Notes under the pieces: model-generated
Databases searched by the model: none
What the model saw: only the letters and a program-made list of their open reading frames with translations
What the model was told of the DNA's origin: nothing
Part shown: in pieces, positions 8,681 through 16,690 of the stretch
Layout: each line of letters begins with the position of its first letter
Position numbering within the stretch: the stretch's first letter is position 1
DNA from: Actinomadura sp. NAK00032
Lineage (GTDB): Bacteria; Actinomycetota; Actinomycetes; Streptosporangiales; Streptosporangiaceae
Reading direction: 5' to 3'
DNA: 64,000 bases
Assembly (NCBI RefSeq): GCF_013364275.1
Contig: NZ_CP054932.1
Location: forward strand, 8,742,001-8,806,000
Made by a program: the position numbers and the translations under genes

Positions 8681-10157
8681 CCAGCGGGAACAGGATCGTG
8701 TCCCGGATCCCCTTGCCGGTGAACGCCATGATCATCCGGTCGATGCCGGCGCCCATCCCGCCCGTGGGCGGCATCGCGTACTCCAGGGCGCGCAGGAAGT
8801 CCTCGTCCAGCTGCATGGCCTCCGGGTCGCCGCCCGCGGCGAGCAGCGACTGCTCGGTCAGCCGGCGGCGCTGCTCGACCGGGTCGACCAGCTCGGAGTA
8901 GGCGGTGCCGAGCTCCGTCCCGAAGCCGATGAGGTCCCACTTCTCGGTGAGCAGCGGCTCCTGGCGGTGCTGGCGGGTCAGCGGGGACGTCTCGACCGGG
9001 TAGTCCATGACGAACGTGGGCTGGACGAGCGTGTGCTCGATCAGCTCCTCGAAGACCTCCTGGACGAGCTTGCCCTGCCCCCACTTGGGGTCCCACGTGA
9101 TGCCGCGGGCGTCGGCGAGCTTGCGGACGTCCTCGATCGGCGTGTGCGGCGTGATCTCCTCGCCGAGCGCCTCGGACACCGACCCGTACAGCGTGATGCG
9201 CGGCCACTCGGGCAGCCCCAGGTCGATCTCCACCCCGTCATGGACGACCACCGTGGTGCCCAGGGCCGCGACGACGGCCTTCTGGTACATCCGCTGGGTC
9301 AGGTCGGCCATGTCGTTGTAGTCGAGGTACGTGCCGTAGGCCTCCAGCATCGTGAACTCGGGGTTGTGCGTGGAGTCCGCGCCCTCGTTCCGGAAGTTCC
9401 GGTTGATCTCGAAGACCTTCTCGATGCCGCCGACGACGAGCCGCTTCAGGTACAGCTCGATCGCGATGCGCAGGTAGAGGTCCATGTCGTAGGCGTTGAT
9501 GTGCGTCTTGAACGGACGTGCCGCCGCGCCGCCGTGGATCGGCTGCAGCATGGGCGTCTCGACCTCGAGGTAGCCCTCCTCGTGCCAGAAGTCGCGCACC
9601 GCGCGCACGGTCGCGCTGCGGATCCGCGCCATCTGCCGGGCCTCGTCGTTGACGATGAGGTCGACGTAGCGCTGCCGGACCCGCGCCTCGGGGTCGGTCA
9701 GCCCAGCGTGCTTCTCTGGCAGGGGGCGCAGGCACTTCGACGTGATCGCGAACCGGTCGGCCATGACCGACAGCTCGCCGCGGCGGGACGTGATGACCTC
9801 GCCCTCGACGCCGATGTGGTCGCCGAGGTCGACCTCGCGCTTCCAGAAGTCGAGCTGCTCCTGACCGACGTTGGCCAGCGACAGCATGACCTGGAGGTCG
9901 CCGCCGCCGTCCCGGATGGTGGCGAAGCACAGCTTGCCGGTGTTGCGGACGAGCATGACGCGACCGGTGACGCCGACCTTCTCGCCCGTCTCGGTGCCCG
10001 GCTCCAGGTCCGGGTGTTTCGCCCGGATCTCGGCGATGGTCGCCGTGCGGGGGAAGGTCACCGGGTAGGGGTCGATCCCGCTCTCGCGGAGCCGGTCGAG
10101 CTTCTCCCGGCGCACGCGCATCTGCTCCGGGAGCTCGTCGAAGGTCTCGTCACTCAC
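8667..10157 (-). CDS. lysS: Lysyl-tRNA synthetase, class II
   Basis: A 496-residue class II enzyme that charges tRNA-Lys. The N-terminal OB-fold anticodon-binding domain (about 60-170) contains VTGRVMLVRNTGKLCFATI. The catalytic core has motif 1 (YLEVETPMLQ), motif 2 (FRNEGADSTHNPEFTMLEAY) and motif 3 (GAGIDRMIM). The start is GTG at 10157. It lies 49 bases after coaX in the same direction, as in M. tuberculosis, but lsr2 does not follow. Confidence 0.97.
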   Translation of the reverse strand: MSDETFDELPEQMRVRREKLDRLRESGIDPYPVTFPRTATIAEIRAKHPDLEPGTETGEKVGVTGRVMLVRNTGKLCFATIRDGGGDLQVMLSLANVGQEQLDFWKREVDLGDHIGVEGEVITSRRGELSVMADRFAITSKCLRPLPEKHAGLTDPEARVRQRYVDLIVNDEARQMARIRSATVRAVRDFWHEEGYLEVETPMLQPIHGGAAARPFKTHINAYDMDLYLRIAIELYLKRLVVGGIEKVFEINRNFRNEGADSTHNPEFTMLEAYGTYLDYNDMADLTQRMYQKAVVAALGTTVVVHDGVEIDLGLPEWPRITLYGSVSEALGEEITPHTPIEDVRKLADARGITWDPKWGQGKLVQEVFEELIEHTLVQPTFVMDYPVETSPLTRQHRQEPLLTEKWDLIGFGTELGTAYSELVDPVEQRRRLTEQSLLAAGGDPEAMQLDEDFLRALEYAMPPTGGMGAGIDRMIMAFTGKGIRDTILFPLVKPE

Positions 10158-10206
10158 GTCCCAAGGCTATCCAGCCCGCCCGATGCGCCGCGAACGACTT
10201 CGTCCC

Positions 10207-10989
10207 CTACGGGGTGTTGCGCTCGTAGATGAGGCGGAGCCCGATGAGCGTCAGCCACGGCTCGAAGACGTCGATGCTGCGGGACTCCTCCAGCACGAGC
10301 GGCGCGAGCCCGCCGGTGGCGATCACGGTCACCTCCTCGGGGTCTTCGGCCAGCTCGTCCGACATGCGCTCGACGATGCCGTCCACCTGGCCGGCGAAGC
10401 CGAAGATTATCCCCGACTGCAGCGCCTCGACCGTGTTCTTCGCGATCACGTTGCGCGGCCGGACCAGCTCGATCTTGTGCAGCTGCGCACCGCGCGACGA
10501 CAGCGCGTCTATCGAGATCTCGATGCCCGGGGCGATCGCGCCGCCGACGTACTCGCCCTTGGCGGACACGGCGTCGAACGTGGTCGCGGTGCCGAAGTCG
10601 ACCACGATCGCGGGCCCGCCGTGCGTGTGGACGGCGGCCAGCGCGTTCACGATGCGGTCGGCGCCGACCTCCTTGGGGTTGTCCATGCGGACCGGGACGC
10701 CCGTCTTGACGCCCGGCTCCACGATCACCGCGGACACGTCGCCGTAGTAGCGGCGGCACATCTCCCGCATCTCGTGCAGGACGGACGGGACCGTGGAGCA
10801 CAGCGCGATGCCGCTGATGTCGGTCTCCGCCAGCAGGGGGCTCTGCTGGACGAGGCCCTGCAGGACCACCGCGATCTCGTCGGCGGTGCGCCGCGGATCG
10901 GTGTTGATCCTCCAGTGCTCGATCACCTCGTCGCCCTCGAACAGGCCGAGGACGGTCTGGGTGTTACCGACGTCGATGGTGAGCAGCAT
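10207..10989 (-). CDS. coaX: Type III pantothenate kinase
   Basis: A 260-residue enzyme that phosphorylates pantothenate, the first step of CoA synthesis from vitamin B5. It starts MLLTIDVGNTQTVLGLFEG with the acidic phosphate-binding motif, and has GADRIVNALAA, VVDFGTATTFD and GGAIAPGIEIS, all typical of CoaX. The ATG at 10989 lies 14 bases after nadC, and panC-panD are further upstream in the same direction, so pantothenate is made and used from one gene cluster. Confidence 0.96.
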   Translation of the reverse strand: MLLTIDVGNTQTVLGLFEGDEVIEHWRINTDPRRTADEIAVVLQGLVQQSPLLAETDISGIALCSTVPSVLHEMREMCRRYYGDVSAVIVEPGVKTGVPVRMDNPKEVGADRIVNALAAVHTHGGPAIVVDFGTATTFDAVSAKGEYVGGAIAPGIEISIDALSSRGAQLHKIELVRPRNVIAKNTVEALQSGIIFGFAGQVDGIVERMSDELAEDPEEVTVIATGGLAPLVLEESRSIDVFEPWLTLIGLRLIYERNTP

Positions 10990-11003
10990 CAGGTCCCCGC
11001 TGG

Positions 11004-11861
11004 TCAGGAAAAGTCAAGGCCGATGTCGAACACGCGCGCCGAGTGCGTCAGCGCGCCGACGGCAAGGTAGTCCACCCCGGTAACGGCGACGTCTCGGGCC
11101 CGCTCCAGGGTAAGGCCACCGCTGGCCTCAAGCTCCGCCCGCCCCGCCACAAGGCGCACCGCCTCGGCCATCTCAGCGTCGGTCATGTTATCGAGCAGGA
11201 TGCTCGTCGCGCCCACCTCCAGCGCCTCCCGCACCTGCGCGAGGGTGTCGCACTCCACCTGGATGTGCAGGGACGGGTACACGGCACGGATCGCCTCGAA
11301 GGCCTTCGTGACGCTTCCGGCGGCCGCGATGTGGTTGTCCTTGATAAGCGCTGCGTCGTGCAAGCCCATCCTGTGGTTGACCCCGCCGCCGCAGTGCACG
11401 GCGTACTTCTGCAGTGCACGCAACCCCGGAAGGGTCTTACGGGTGTCGCGTACACGGGCCTTGGTGCCGTCCATGGCGTCCGCCCACCGCCGCGTCGCCG
11501 TCGCGATGCCGGACAGGTGCGTGAGCAGGTTCAGGGCCGTCCGCTCGGCCCTCAGCACCGCCCTGGTCTGCCCGCTGACCGAGATGAGGACCTGCCCCGG
11601 CACCACGCGGTCCCCGTCCTCGGCCTTCGCCTCGTAGGCGACGTCCAGCGCCTCGAAGACCGCGCAGGCCACCGGGACGCCGGCGACGACGCCGCTCTCC
11701 CGCGCCCTGAGGTCCCCTGCCGCGGTCTCGTCCGGCGCGAAGATCGGCATGCTGGTGACGTCGACCTCGCCGTCCTCGGCCAGCGCCGTCCGGACGAGGT
11801 TTTCCACAACCTGTGGATCGAGCCCGGCGGCGCTGAGGCGCTGCGAGAGTTCAGGTGTCAT
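11004..11861 (-). CDS. nadC: Nicotinate-nucleotide pyrophosphorylase (carboxylating)
   Basis: A 285-residue quinolinate phosphoribosyltransferase, which turns quinolinate and PRPP into nicotinate mononucleotide during NAD synthesis. Visible signatures are ERTALNLLTHLSGIAT, RDTRKTLPGLRALQKYAV, GGGVNHRMGLHDAALIKDNH, and EASGGL followed by YLAVGALTHSA. Its ATG overlaps the nadB stop (ATGA), so the two are coupled. nadA, the partner that makes quinolinate, is not in the window. Confidence 0.96.
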   Translation of the reverse strand: MTPELSQRLSAAGLDPQVVENLVRTALAEDGEVDVTSMPIFAPDETAAGDLRARESGVVAGVPVACAVFEALDVAYEAKAEDGDRVVPGQVLISVSGQTRAVLRAERTALNLLTHLSGIATATRRWADAMDGTKARVRDTRKTLPGLRALQKYAVHCGGGVNHRMGLHDAALIKDNHIAAAGSVTKAFEAIRAVYPSLHIQVECDTLAQVREALEVGATSILLDNMTDAEMAEAVRLVAGRAELEASGGLTLERARDVAVTGVDYLAVGALTHSARVFDIGLDFS

Positions 11862-13744
11862 GAACGCTTTCCTTCCAGAGGTTCGTAGGTCGTCGTCAGG
11901 GCGTTCCCCGTCAGCCGCGTCACCAGATGCCCGCGCCACGCGCCGTCCGCCCGCTCGGGGAAGTCCTCCCGCCAGTGGCTCCCACGCGTCTCCTCCCGCC
12001 GCCGCGCCGCCAGCGCGATCGCCGACGCGACGGTGTACAGGTTGGTGACCTCCCATGCCGCCACCCCGGGCTCGGCGTCCCCGCCCGTGAGCCCGTCCAA
12101 TTCCCGCACCGCCCGCTCCAACCCCGCGGCCCCGCGCAGCACTCCGACATGGGAGGTCATGATCCGCTGAATCTCCCCCCGAACCCCGGCCCCCACCAAC
12201 CACCCGTCCCCCGAAGCCCCGCCGGCCTCAACGGGCTCAGCGCCCGCGGAGCCAGCAGCCATTGAGGCACCAGCGGACTCGGCCTCCGTGAACGCGGCAC
12301 CCGCAGCCAAGGCGGGCTCGGTCGTTTCAGCCAGATCACTCCCAGACACACCGTCCACAGACGCCGCAACCGTGGCCCCAGGGGCCGCAGACACGGCGAC
12401 CGCGGATTCGGCGGGGGCGGATTCGGCGGCCACATACCCGGCGGCCGCAACCGCAGACACGTCGGCCGTGGGTGCGGGTTCGGCGGGGGCGAGTGCGGCG
12501 GCGAGGTCGGTGTGCAGGGCGGTGGCTATTCGGGCGGCGAAGACGAGGCCTTCCAGGAGGGAATTGGAGGCCAGGCGGTTGGCGCCGTGGACGCCGGTGC
12601 AGGCGACCTCGCCGCAGGCGTAGAGGCCGGGGACGGTGGTGCGGCCGTGCAGGTCGGTGCGGACGCCGCCGCTGGCGTGGTGCGCGGCGGGGACGACGGG
12701 GATCGGCTCGGCGACGGGGTCGATGCCGTGGTGCCGGCACGCGGCCAGAATGGTCGGGAATCGCGACTCCCACATCGCGGCGCCGAAGTGGCGGGCGTCC
12801 AGGAACATGCAGGGCGCGCCGGTCTCGTGCATCCGGTTCATGATCCCCTTGGCGACGACGTCGCGCGGGGCGAGTTCGGCGAGTTCGTGCCGTCCGACCA
12901 TGAAGCGTTCGCCGGCGTGGTCGACGAGGTGGGCGCCCTCGCCGCGGACGGCCTCGGAGATCAGCGGCTGCTGCCCGGTCGCGCCGCCGCCGAGCCACAG
13001 CACGGTCGGGTGGAACTGGACGAACTCCAGGTCGGCGACCTCGGCGCCGGCGCGCAGAGCCAGCGCGACACCGTCGCCGGTCGAGACCTCGGGGTTGGTG
13101 GTGGCGGAGAACACCTGGCCGAGCCCGCCGGTGGCGAGCACGACGGCGCGGGCACGGACGGCGCCGACGCCGTTAGGCTGGCCCTCGCCCATCACGTGGA
13201 GGGTGATCCCGGCGGCGCGTCCGGCGGCGTCCTTCAGCAGGTCAAGGACGAGCGCGTGCTCGATGACCTCGACGCCGGAGTCCTTGAGCTCGGCGAGGAG
13301 GGCGCGGCTGATCTCGGCGCCGGTCGCGTCGCCGCCCGCGTGCGCGATGCGGCGCCGGTGGTGGCCGCCCTCGCGGGTCAGCGCGATGCCGCCGCCGGCG
13401 GCCTCGTCGAAGACGGCGCCGAGGTCGATGAGCCCGCGGACGGCGTCCGGTCCCTCGGTGACGAGCGCCCGGACGGCGTCCTCGTCGCACAGCCCGACTC
13501 CGGCGGTCAGGGTGTCGGCGAGGTGGTCCTCCGGGCTGTCGTCGGGGGCGAGCGCGGCGGCGATCCCGCCCTGCGCCCAGCGGGTCGACCCGGCGTCCAG
13601 GAGGGCCTTGGTGACGAGCAGCACCCGCCCGTGCGGGCGGCAGCGCAGTGCGGTGACCAGGCCGGCGATGCCGGAGCCGACGACGACGACGTCGGCCTCG
13701 GCGGTCCAGCCGGGCGCGGGGGCGTGGAGAACGGAAGGGATCAT
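11858..13744 (-). CDS. nadB: L-aspartate oxidase with a 100-residue Ala-rich insert
   Basis: A 628-residue FAD enzyme that oxidises aspartate to iminoaspartate, the first step of NAD synthesis. It has VVVVGSGIAGLVTAL (FAD binding), TRWAQGGIAAAL, GGHHRRRIAHAGGDATG, EFVQFHPT, and CTGVHGANRLASNSLLEGL. The C-terminal helical domain resumes at VRGEIQRIMTSHVGVLRG. Between them, residues about 418-520 (DNA 12180-12490) are a low-complexity Ala/Glu/Ser/Val stretch absent from typical NadB (about 540 residues). I chose the ATG at 13744 because GGAGGAGG precedes it. Confidence 0.94.
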   Translation of the reverse strand: MIPSVLHAPAPGWTAEADVVVVGSGIAGLVTALRCRPHGRVLLVTKALLDAGSTRWAQGGIAAALAPDDSPEDHLADTLTAGVGLCDEDAVRALVTEGPDAVRGLIDLGAVFDEAAGGGIALTREGGHHRRRIAHAGGDATGAEISRALLAELKDSGVEVIEHALVLDLLKDAAGRAAGITLHVMGEGQPNGVGAVRARAVVLATGGLGQVFSATTNPEVSTGDGVALALRAGAEVADLEFVQFHPTVLWLGGGATGQQPLISEAVRGEGAHLVDHAGERFMVGRHELAELAPRDVVAKGIMNRMHETGAPCMFLDARHFGAAMWESRFPTILAACRHHGIDPVAEPIPVVPAAHHASGGVRTDLHGRTTVPGLYACGEVACTGVHGANRLASNSLLEGLVFAARIATALHTDLAAALAPAEPAPTADVSAVAAAGYVAAESAPAESAVAVSAAPGATVAASVDGVSGSDLAETTEPALAAGAAFTEAESAGASMAAGSAGAEPVEAGGASGDGWLVGAGVRGEIQRIMTSHVGVLRGAAGLERAVRELDGLTGGDAEPGVAAWEVTNLYTVASAIALAARRREETRGSHWREDFPERADGAWRGHLVTRLTGNALTTTYEPLEGKRS

Positions 13745-13869
13745 GAGCCCTCCTCCGTGATCGGTTCTCGTCATTATGACCCTAACCCCGGAGAACCCGA
13801 ACGCCCGCCCCCCACATTCCCGCCAAAACCCCCCTGCAGCCCGCACCCCCCCTCACACCCAGCCACCCG

Positions 13870-14222
13870 CGCACGACAGCCCAGCCCCGCACAACGGCCC
13901 GGCCCGCATAACAGACCGGCCGGTCCCGCATGCCAACTCGGCCCCACACCACAGATCAGCCCTGCACCACAGGCCAGCCCTGCACCACAGGTCGGCCCTG
14001 CACCACTGGTCGGCCGCGCACGGCAGGTTGACCCCGCTCCACGGGTCGGCCCGCACCGCAGATCGGCCCCGCACGGCCAGTCAGCCCGGCACGACCGTTC
14101 GGCCCCCATGGCAGGCCAGCCCCACACCGCAGGCCAGCCCCACACCGCAGGTCGGCCTTGCACCACAAGTCGGGCTCCGCGCGGGCGGTCGGCTCCGCAT
14201 GGCCGGTCGGCTCCGCGCTACA
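13870..14222. repeat. Degenerate 18-bp minisatellite between panD and nadB
   Basis: About 20 imperfect copies of an 18-base unit, best seen as AGCCCTGCACCACAGGTC around 13958-14010 and AGCCCCACACCGCAGGTC around 14118-14153. Most copies stay at 17-19 bases, so long reading frames stay open on both strands, giving His/Arg/Pro- or Cys/Gly-rich nonsense. Less regular GGCAGGGCGGCCCGCAT units continue to about 14290. The block separates panC-panD from nadB in an otherwise tight gene string. Confidence 0.75.
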
Positions 14223-14322
14223 GGGGCGGGGTCGGGCCTGGGCGGCAGGGCGGCCCGCATGGCGCGGCGGCCCGCATGGCAGGGCGGCTGTGTGTGGTGG
14301 GGGGCTGGGTTCGGCCTCGGGG

Positions 14323-14739
14323 TTAGCCGTGGACTAGGTCGCCTCGGGTTGTTCTGGTGCCGGGGACGGGCTCGGCGGGGTCGGTGCCCAGGGAGATGAT
14401 CTTGTTGGAGCGGTCGACGTGGACGACGGTGGGGACGAACTCGCGGGCCTCGGCGTCGGTGAGCTGGGCGTAGCTGATGATGATCACCAGGTCGCCGGGC
14501 TGCACGAGGCGGGCCGCGGCGCCGTTGATGCCGATGACGCCGGAGCCGCGCTCGCCCGCGATCAGGTAGGTCTCCAGCCGGGCGCCGTTGTCGATGTCCA
14601 CGATCGAGACCTGCTCGCCGGGGAGCAGGTCCGCGGCGTCCATCAGGTCCTGGTCGATGGTGAGCGAGCCGACGTAGTGCAGGTCCGCCTGCGTCACCGT
14701 GGCGCGGTGGATCTTGGACTTGAACATCGTCCGGATCAT
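14323..14739 (-). CDS. panD: Aspartate 1-decarboxylase proenzyme
   Basis: A 138-residue pyruvoyl enzyme that makes beta-alanine for pantothenate. MIRTMFKSKIHRATVTQADLHYVGS contains the self-cleaving Gly-Ser pair (quoted in parts: KSKIHRATVTQADL, then HYVGS). NGAAARLVQPGDLVIIISYA follows. The ATG at 14739 shares one base with the panC stop (TGATG). Confidence 0.96.
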   Translation of the reverse strand: MIRTMFKSKIHRATVTQADLHYVGSLTIDQDLMDAADLLPGEQVSIVDIDNGARLETYLIAGERGSGVIGINGAAARLVQPGDLVIIISYAQLTDAEAREFVPTVVHVDRSNKIISLGTDPAEPVPGTRTTRGDLVHG

Positions 14740-15593
14740 CAGTGCTCCTTGCCGAGCTGGAGGTGAACGTTGTCGATGAGATGGGTGGCGCCGACGCGGC
14801 CGGCGACGGCGAGGACGGCGGGTCCGCCGCCGGGGGCGGGGGCGAAGGTCGCCGGGTCGACGAGGACGAGGTAGTCGAGCGCGAGGGGCGGGTCGGCGGC
14901 CGCGGCCTTGTCGAGGACGGCGCCGGCCGCGCCGAGGACCGCGCCCGGCCCGTCGGCGGCGGCGTCCGCGCCGGCCCGGAGGGCGCGCGACAGGGCGAGG
15001 GCGGTCGCGCGCTCGGGTTCCGAGAGGTAGCGGTTGCGGCTGGAGAGGGCCAGCCCGTCGGGTTCGCGGACGGTCGGCCCGCCGACGATCCGCACGGGCA
15101 CGTTCAGGTCCGCGACCATGCGGCGGATCATCGCGAGCTGCTGCGCGTCCTTCTCCCCGAAGACCGCCGCGTCGGGCCGGACGAGGTTGAGCAGCTTGAG
15201 CACGACGGTCAGCATCCCGTCGAAGTGGCCGGGCCGCGCCGCGCCCTCGACGACCTCGCCCATCGGCCCCGACTTGACCGTGACCTGCGGATCGTCCGGG
15301 TACATGACGTCGCGGGTCGGCGCGAAGATCAGGTCGACGCCCTCGGCGGCGCACGCCTGGACGTCGGCCTCGAACGTCCTCGGGTACCGGTCGAAGTCCT
15401 CGCCGGGCCCGAACTGGAGCGGATTGACGAAGATGCTGACGGCGACCCTGTCGGCATGGCGGCGGGCCTCGCGCATCAGGGACAGGTGCCCCTCGTGCAG
15501 CGCGCCCATGGTCGGAACGAACGCGAGTGTGCCTTCGATACGCGCGCGCGCCGCGACCAACTCCTCACGCGTCCGCGCGATGACGGGTTTCAA
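14739..15593 (-). CDS. panC: Pantothenate synthetase
   Basis: A 284-residue ligase joining pantoate and beta-alanine with ATP. It carries FVPTMGALHEGHLSLMR (ATP-binding HxGH), SIFVNPLQFGPGEDFDRYPR, FGEKDAQQLAMIRRMV, and LSSRNRYLS (KMSKS-like position). It is the middle gene of DUF2520-panC-panD and is coupled to panD by a one-base overlap. Confidence 0.97.
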   Translation of the reverse strand: MKPVIARTREELVAARARIEGTLAFVPTMGALHEGHLSLMREARRHADRVAVSIFVNPLQFGPGEDFDRYPRTFEADVQACAAEGVDLIFAPTRDVMYPDDPQVTVKSGPMGEVVEGAARPGHFDGMLTVVLKLLNLVRPDAAVFGEKDAQQLAMIRRMVADLNVPVRIVGGPTVREPDGLALSSRNRYLSEPERATALALSRALRAGADAAADGPGAVLGAAGAVLDKAAAADPPLALDYLVLVDPATFAPAPGGGPAVLAVAGRVGATHLIDNVHLQLGKEH

Positions 15594-15638
15594 GCGGCCT
15601 CCTGAGGTGGGGGCGGAGGGACGGGGGGGCGGCCGGGG

Positions 15639-16601
15639 TCAATCGGCCAGGGCTTCCAGGAGGCGTTCGGCGTCTTCGGGCTTGAGCAGCCCGGCGCCCA
15701 GCGCGCGGTCGGCGGTGAGGCGGGCCAGGGCGATGTAGGCGCGGCGGCTCTCCGGCGACACCTTGCCCAGTTCGGCGATGTGGTCGGAGACCGTGCCGGC
15801 GTCGCCGCGCGCGACGGGGCCGGTGAGGCCGTCGATGCCGAGCCGCAGGCCGTTGTCGAGGGCGGCGCCGAGGAGCGGGCCGAGCATCCGGCCGGGTTCG
15901 GCCACACCCGCCCGCGACAGCAGGTCCATCGACTCGACGACCAGGGTGACCAGGTGGTTCGCGCCGCCGGCGAGCGCCGCGTGGTAGAGCGGCCGGGCGT
16001 CCTCGGTGATCCACACCGGTTCGCCGCCCATCTCCAGGACGAGCGCCTCGGCGACGGGCCGCAGCGGCTCGGGCGAGGTGACGCCGAACGAGATGCCGGT
16101 GAGCCGGTTGACGTCGTCGGCGCGTCCGGTGAAGGTCATCGCCGGGTGCAGGGCCAGGGGGAGCGCGCCGGCGCGGGTGAGCGGGTCGAGGACGGCCGTC
16201 CCGTACCGGCCGCTGGTGTGCATGACCAGCTTCCCGGTGACGGCGACGCCCGCCGCGACCAGGCCGACCGCGAGTTCGGGCAGCTCGTCGTCCGGGACGG
16301 TCAGCAGCACCAGGTCGGCGGCCGCCACCACGTCCTGCGGCGGGGCGACGTCCGCGCCGGGCAGGCGCTCCTCGACGCGGGACCGCGACCGGTCGGACAC
16401 GGCGGCCGCGGCGACCACGCGGTGGCCCGCGCGCGACAGCGCGGCGCCGAGCGCCGTGCCGACGCGGCCGGCGCCGACGACGCCGACCGCGAGCCGCGCG
16501 GGCCTGTCCTCCGGGGCCTCCGTCCCCGCGCGGGGGGCGTTTCCGGGCGCGCCGGAGGAGGGCGTGACGTTGGGGTCCATCGGTTTCGTTCCAGTCCTCA
16601 C
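15639..16601 (-). CDS. Rossmann-like/DUF2520 protein of the pantothenate operon
   Basis: A 320-residue protein. After about 35 disordered residues comes a dinucleotide-binding fold (AVGVVGAGRVGTALGAALSRAGH, in parts GVVGAGRVGTAL) with LVLLTVPDDELPEL, then LALHPAMTFTG, and a helical DUF2520 domain with YHAALAGGANHLVTLV. The architecture recalls ketopantoate reductase and F420-dependent dehydrogenases. Genes of this family lie directly upstream of panC-panD in many actinobacteria (Rv3603c), so a ketopantoate-reductase-like role is possible; this is inference. Several starts are possible within the disordered N-terminus. Confidence 0.85.
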   Translation of the reverse strand: MRTGTKPMDPNVTPSSGAPGNAPRAGTEAPEDRPARLAVGVVGAGRVGTALGAALSRAGHRVVAAAAVSDRSRSRVEERLPGADVAPPQDVVAAADLVLLTVPDDELPELAVGLVAAGVAVTGKLVMHTSGRYGTAVLDPLTRAGALPLALHPAMTFTGRADDVNRLTGISFGVTSPEPLRPVAEALVLEMGGEPVWITEDARPLYHAALAGGANHLVTLVVESMDLLSRAGVAEPGRMLGPLLGAALDNGLRLGIDGLTGPVARGDAGTVSDHIAELGKVSPESRRAYIALARLTADRALGAGLLKPEDAERLLEALAD

Positions 16602-16690
16602 GTGTAGGTACCGGACGGGCGCGAACCAGAGTACCCATGGGACCCGGTCACATGGTCCGGTGGGTGACGAGCGCCACCCCGCCCTCCCAT

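Noticed and set aside
13776..14399. Open frames through the 18-bp repeat between panD and nadB
   Set aside because: They encode only the repeat in several frames and on both strands, with no ribosome site; the repeat period divisible by 3 explains them.
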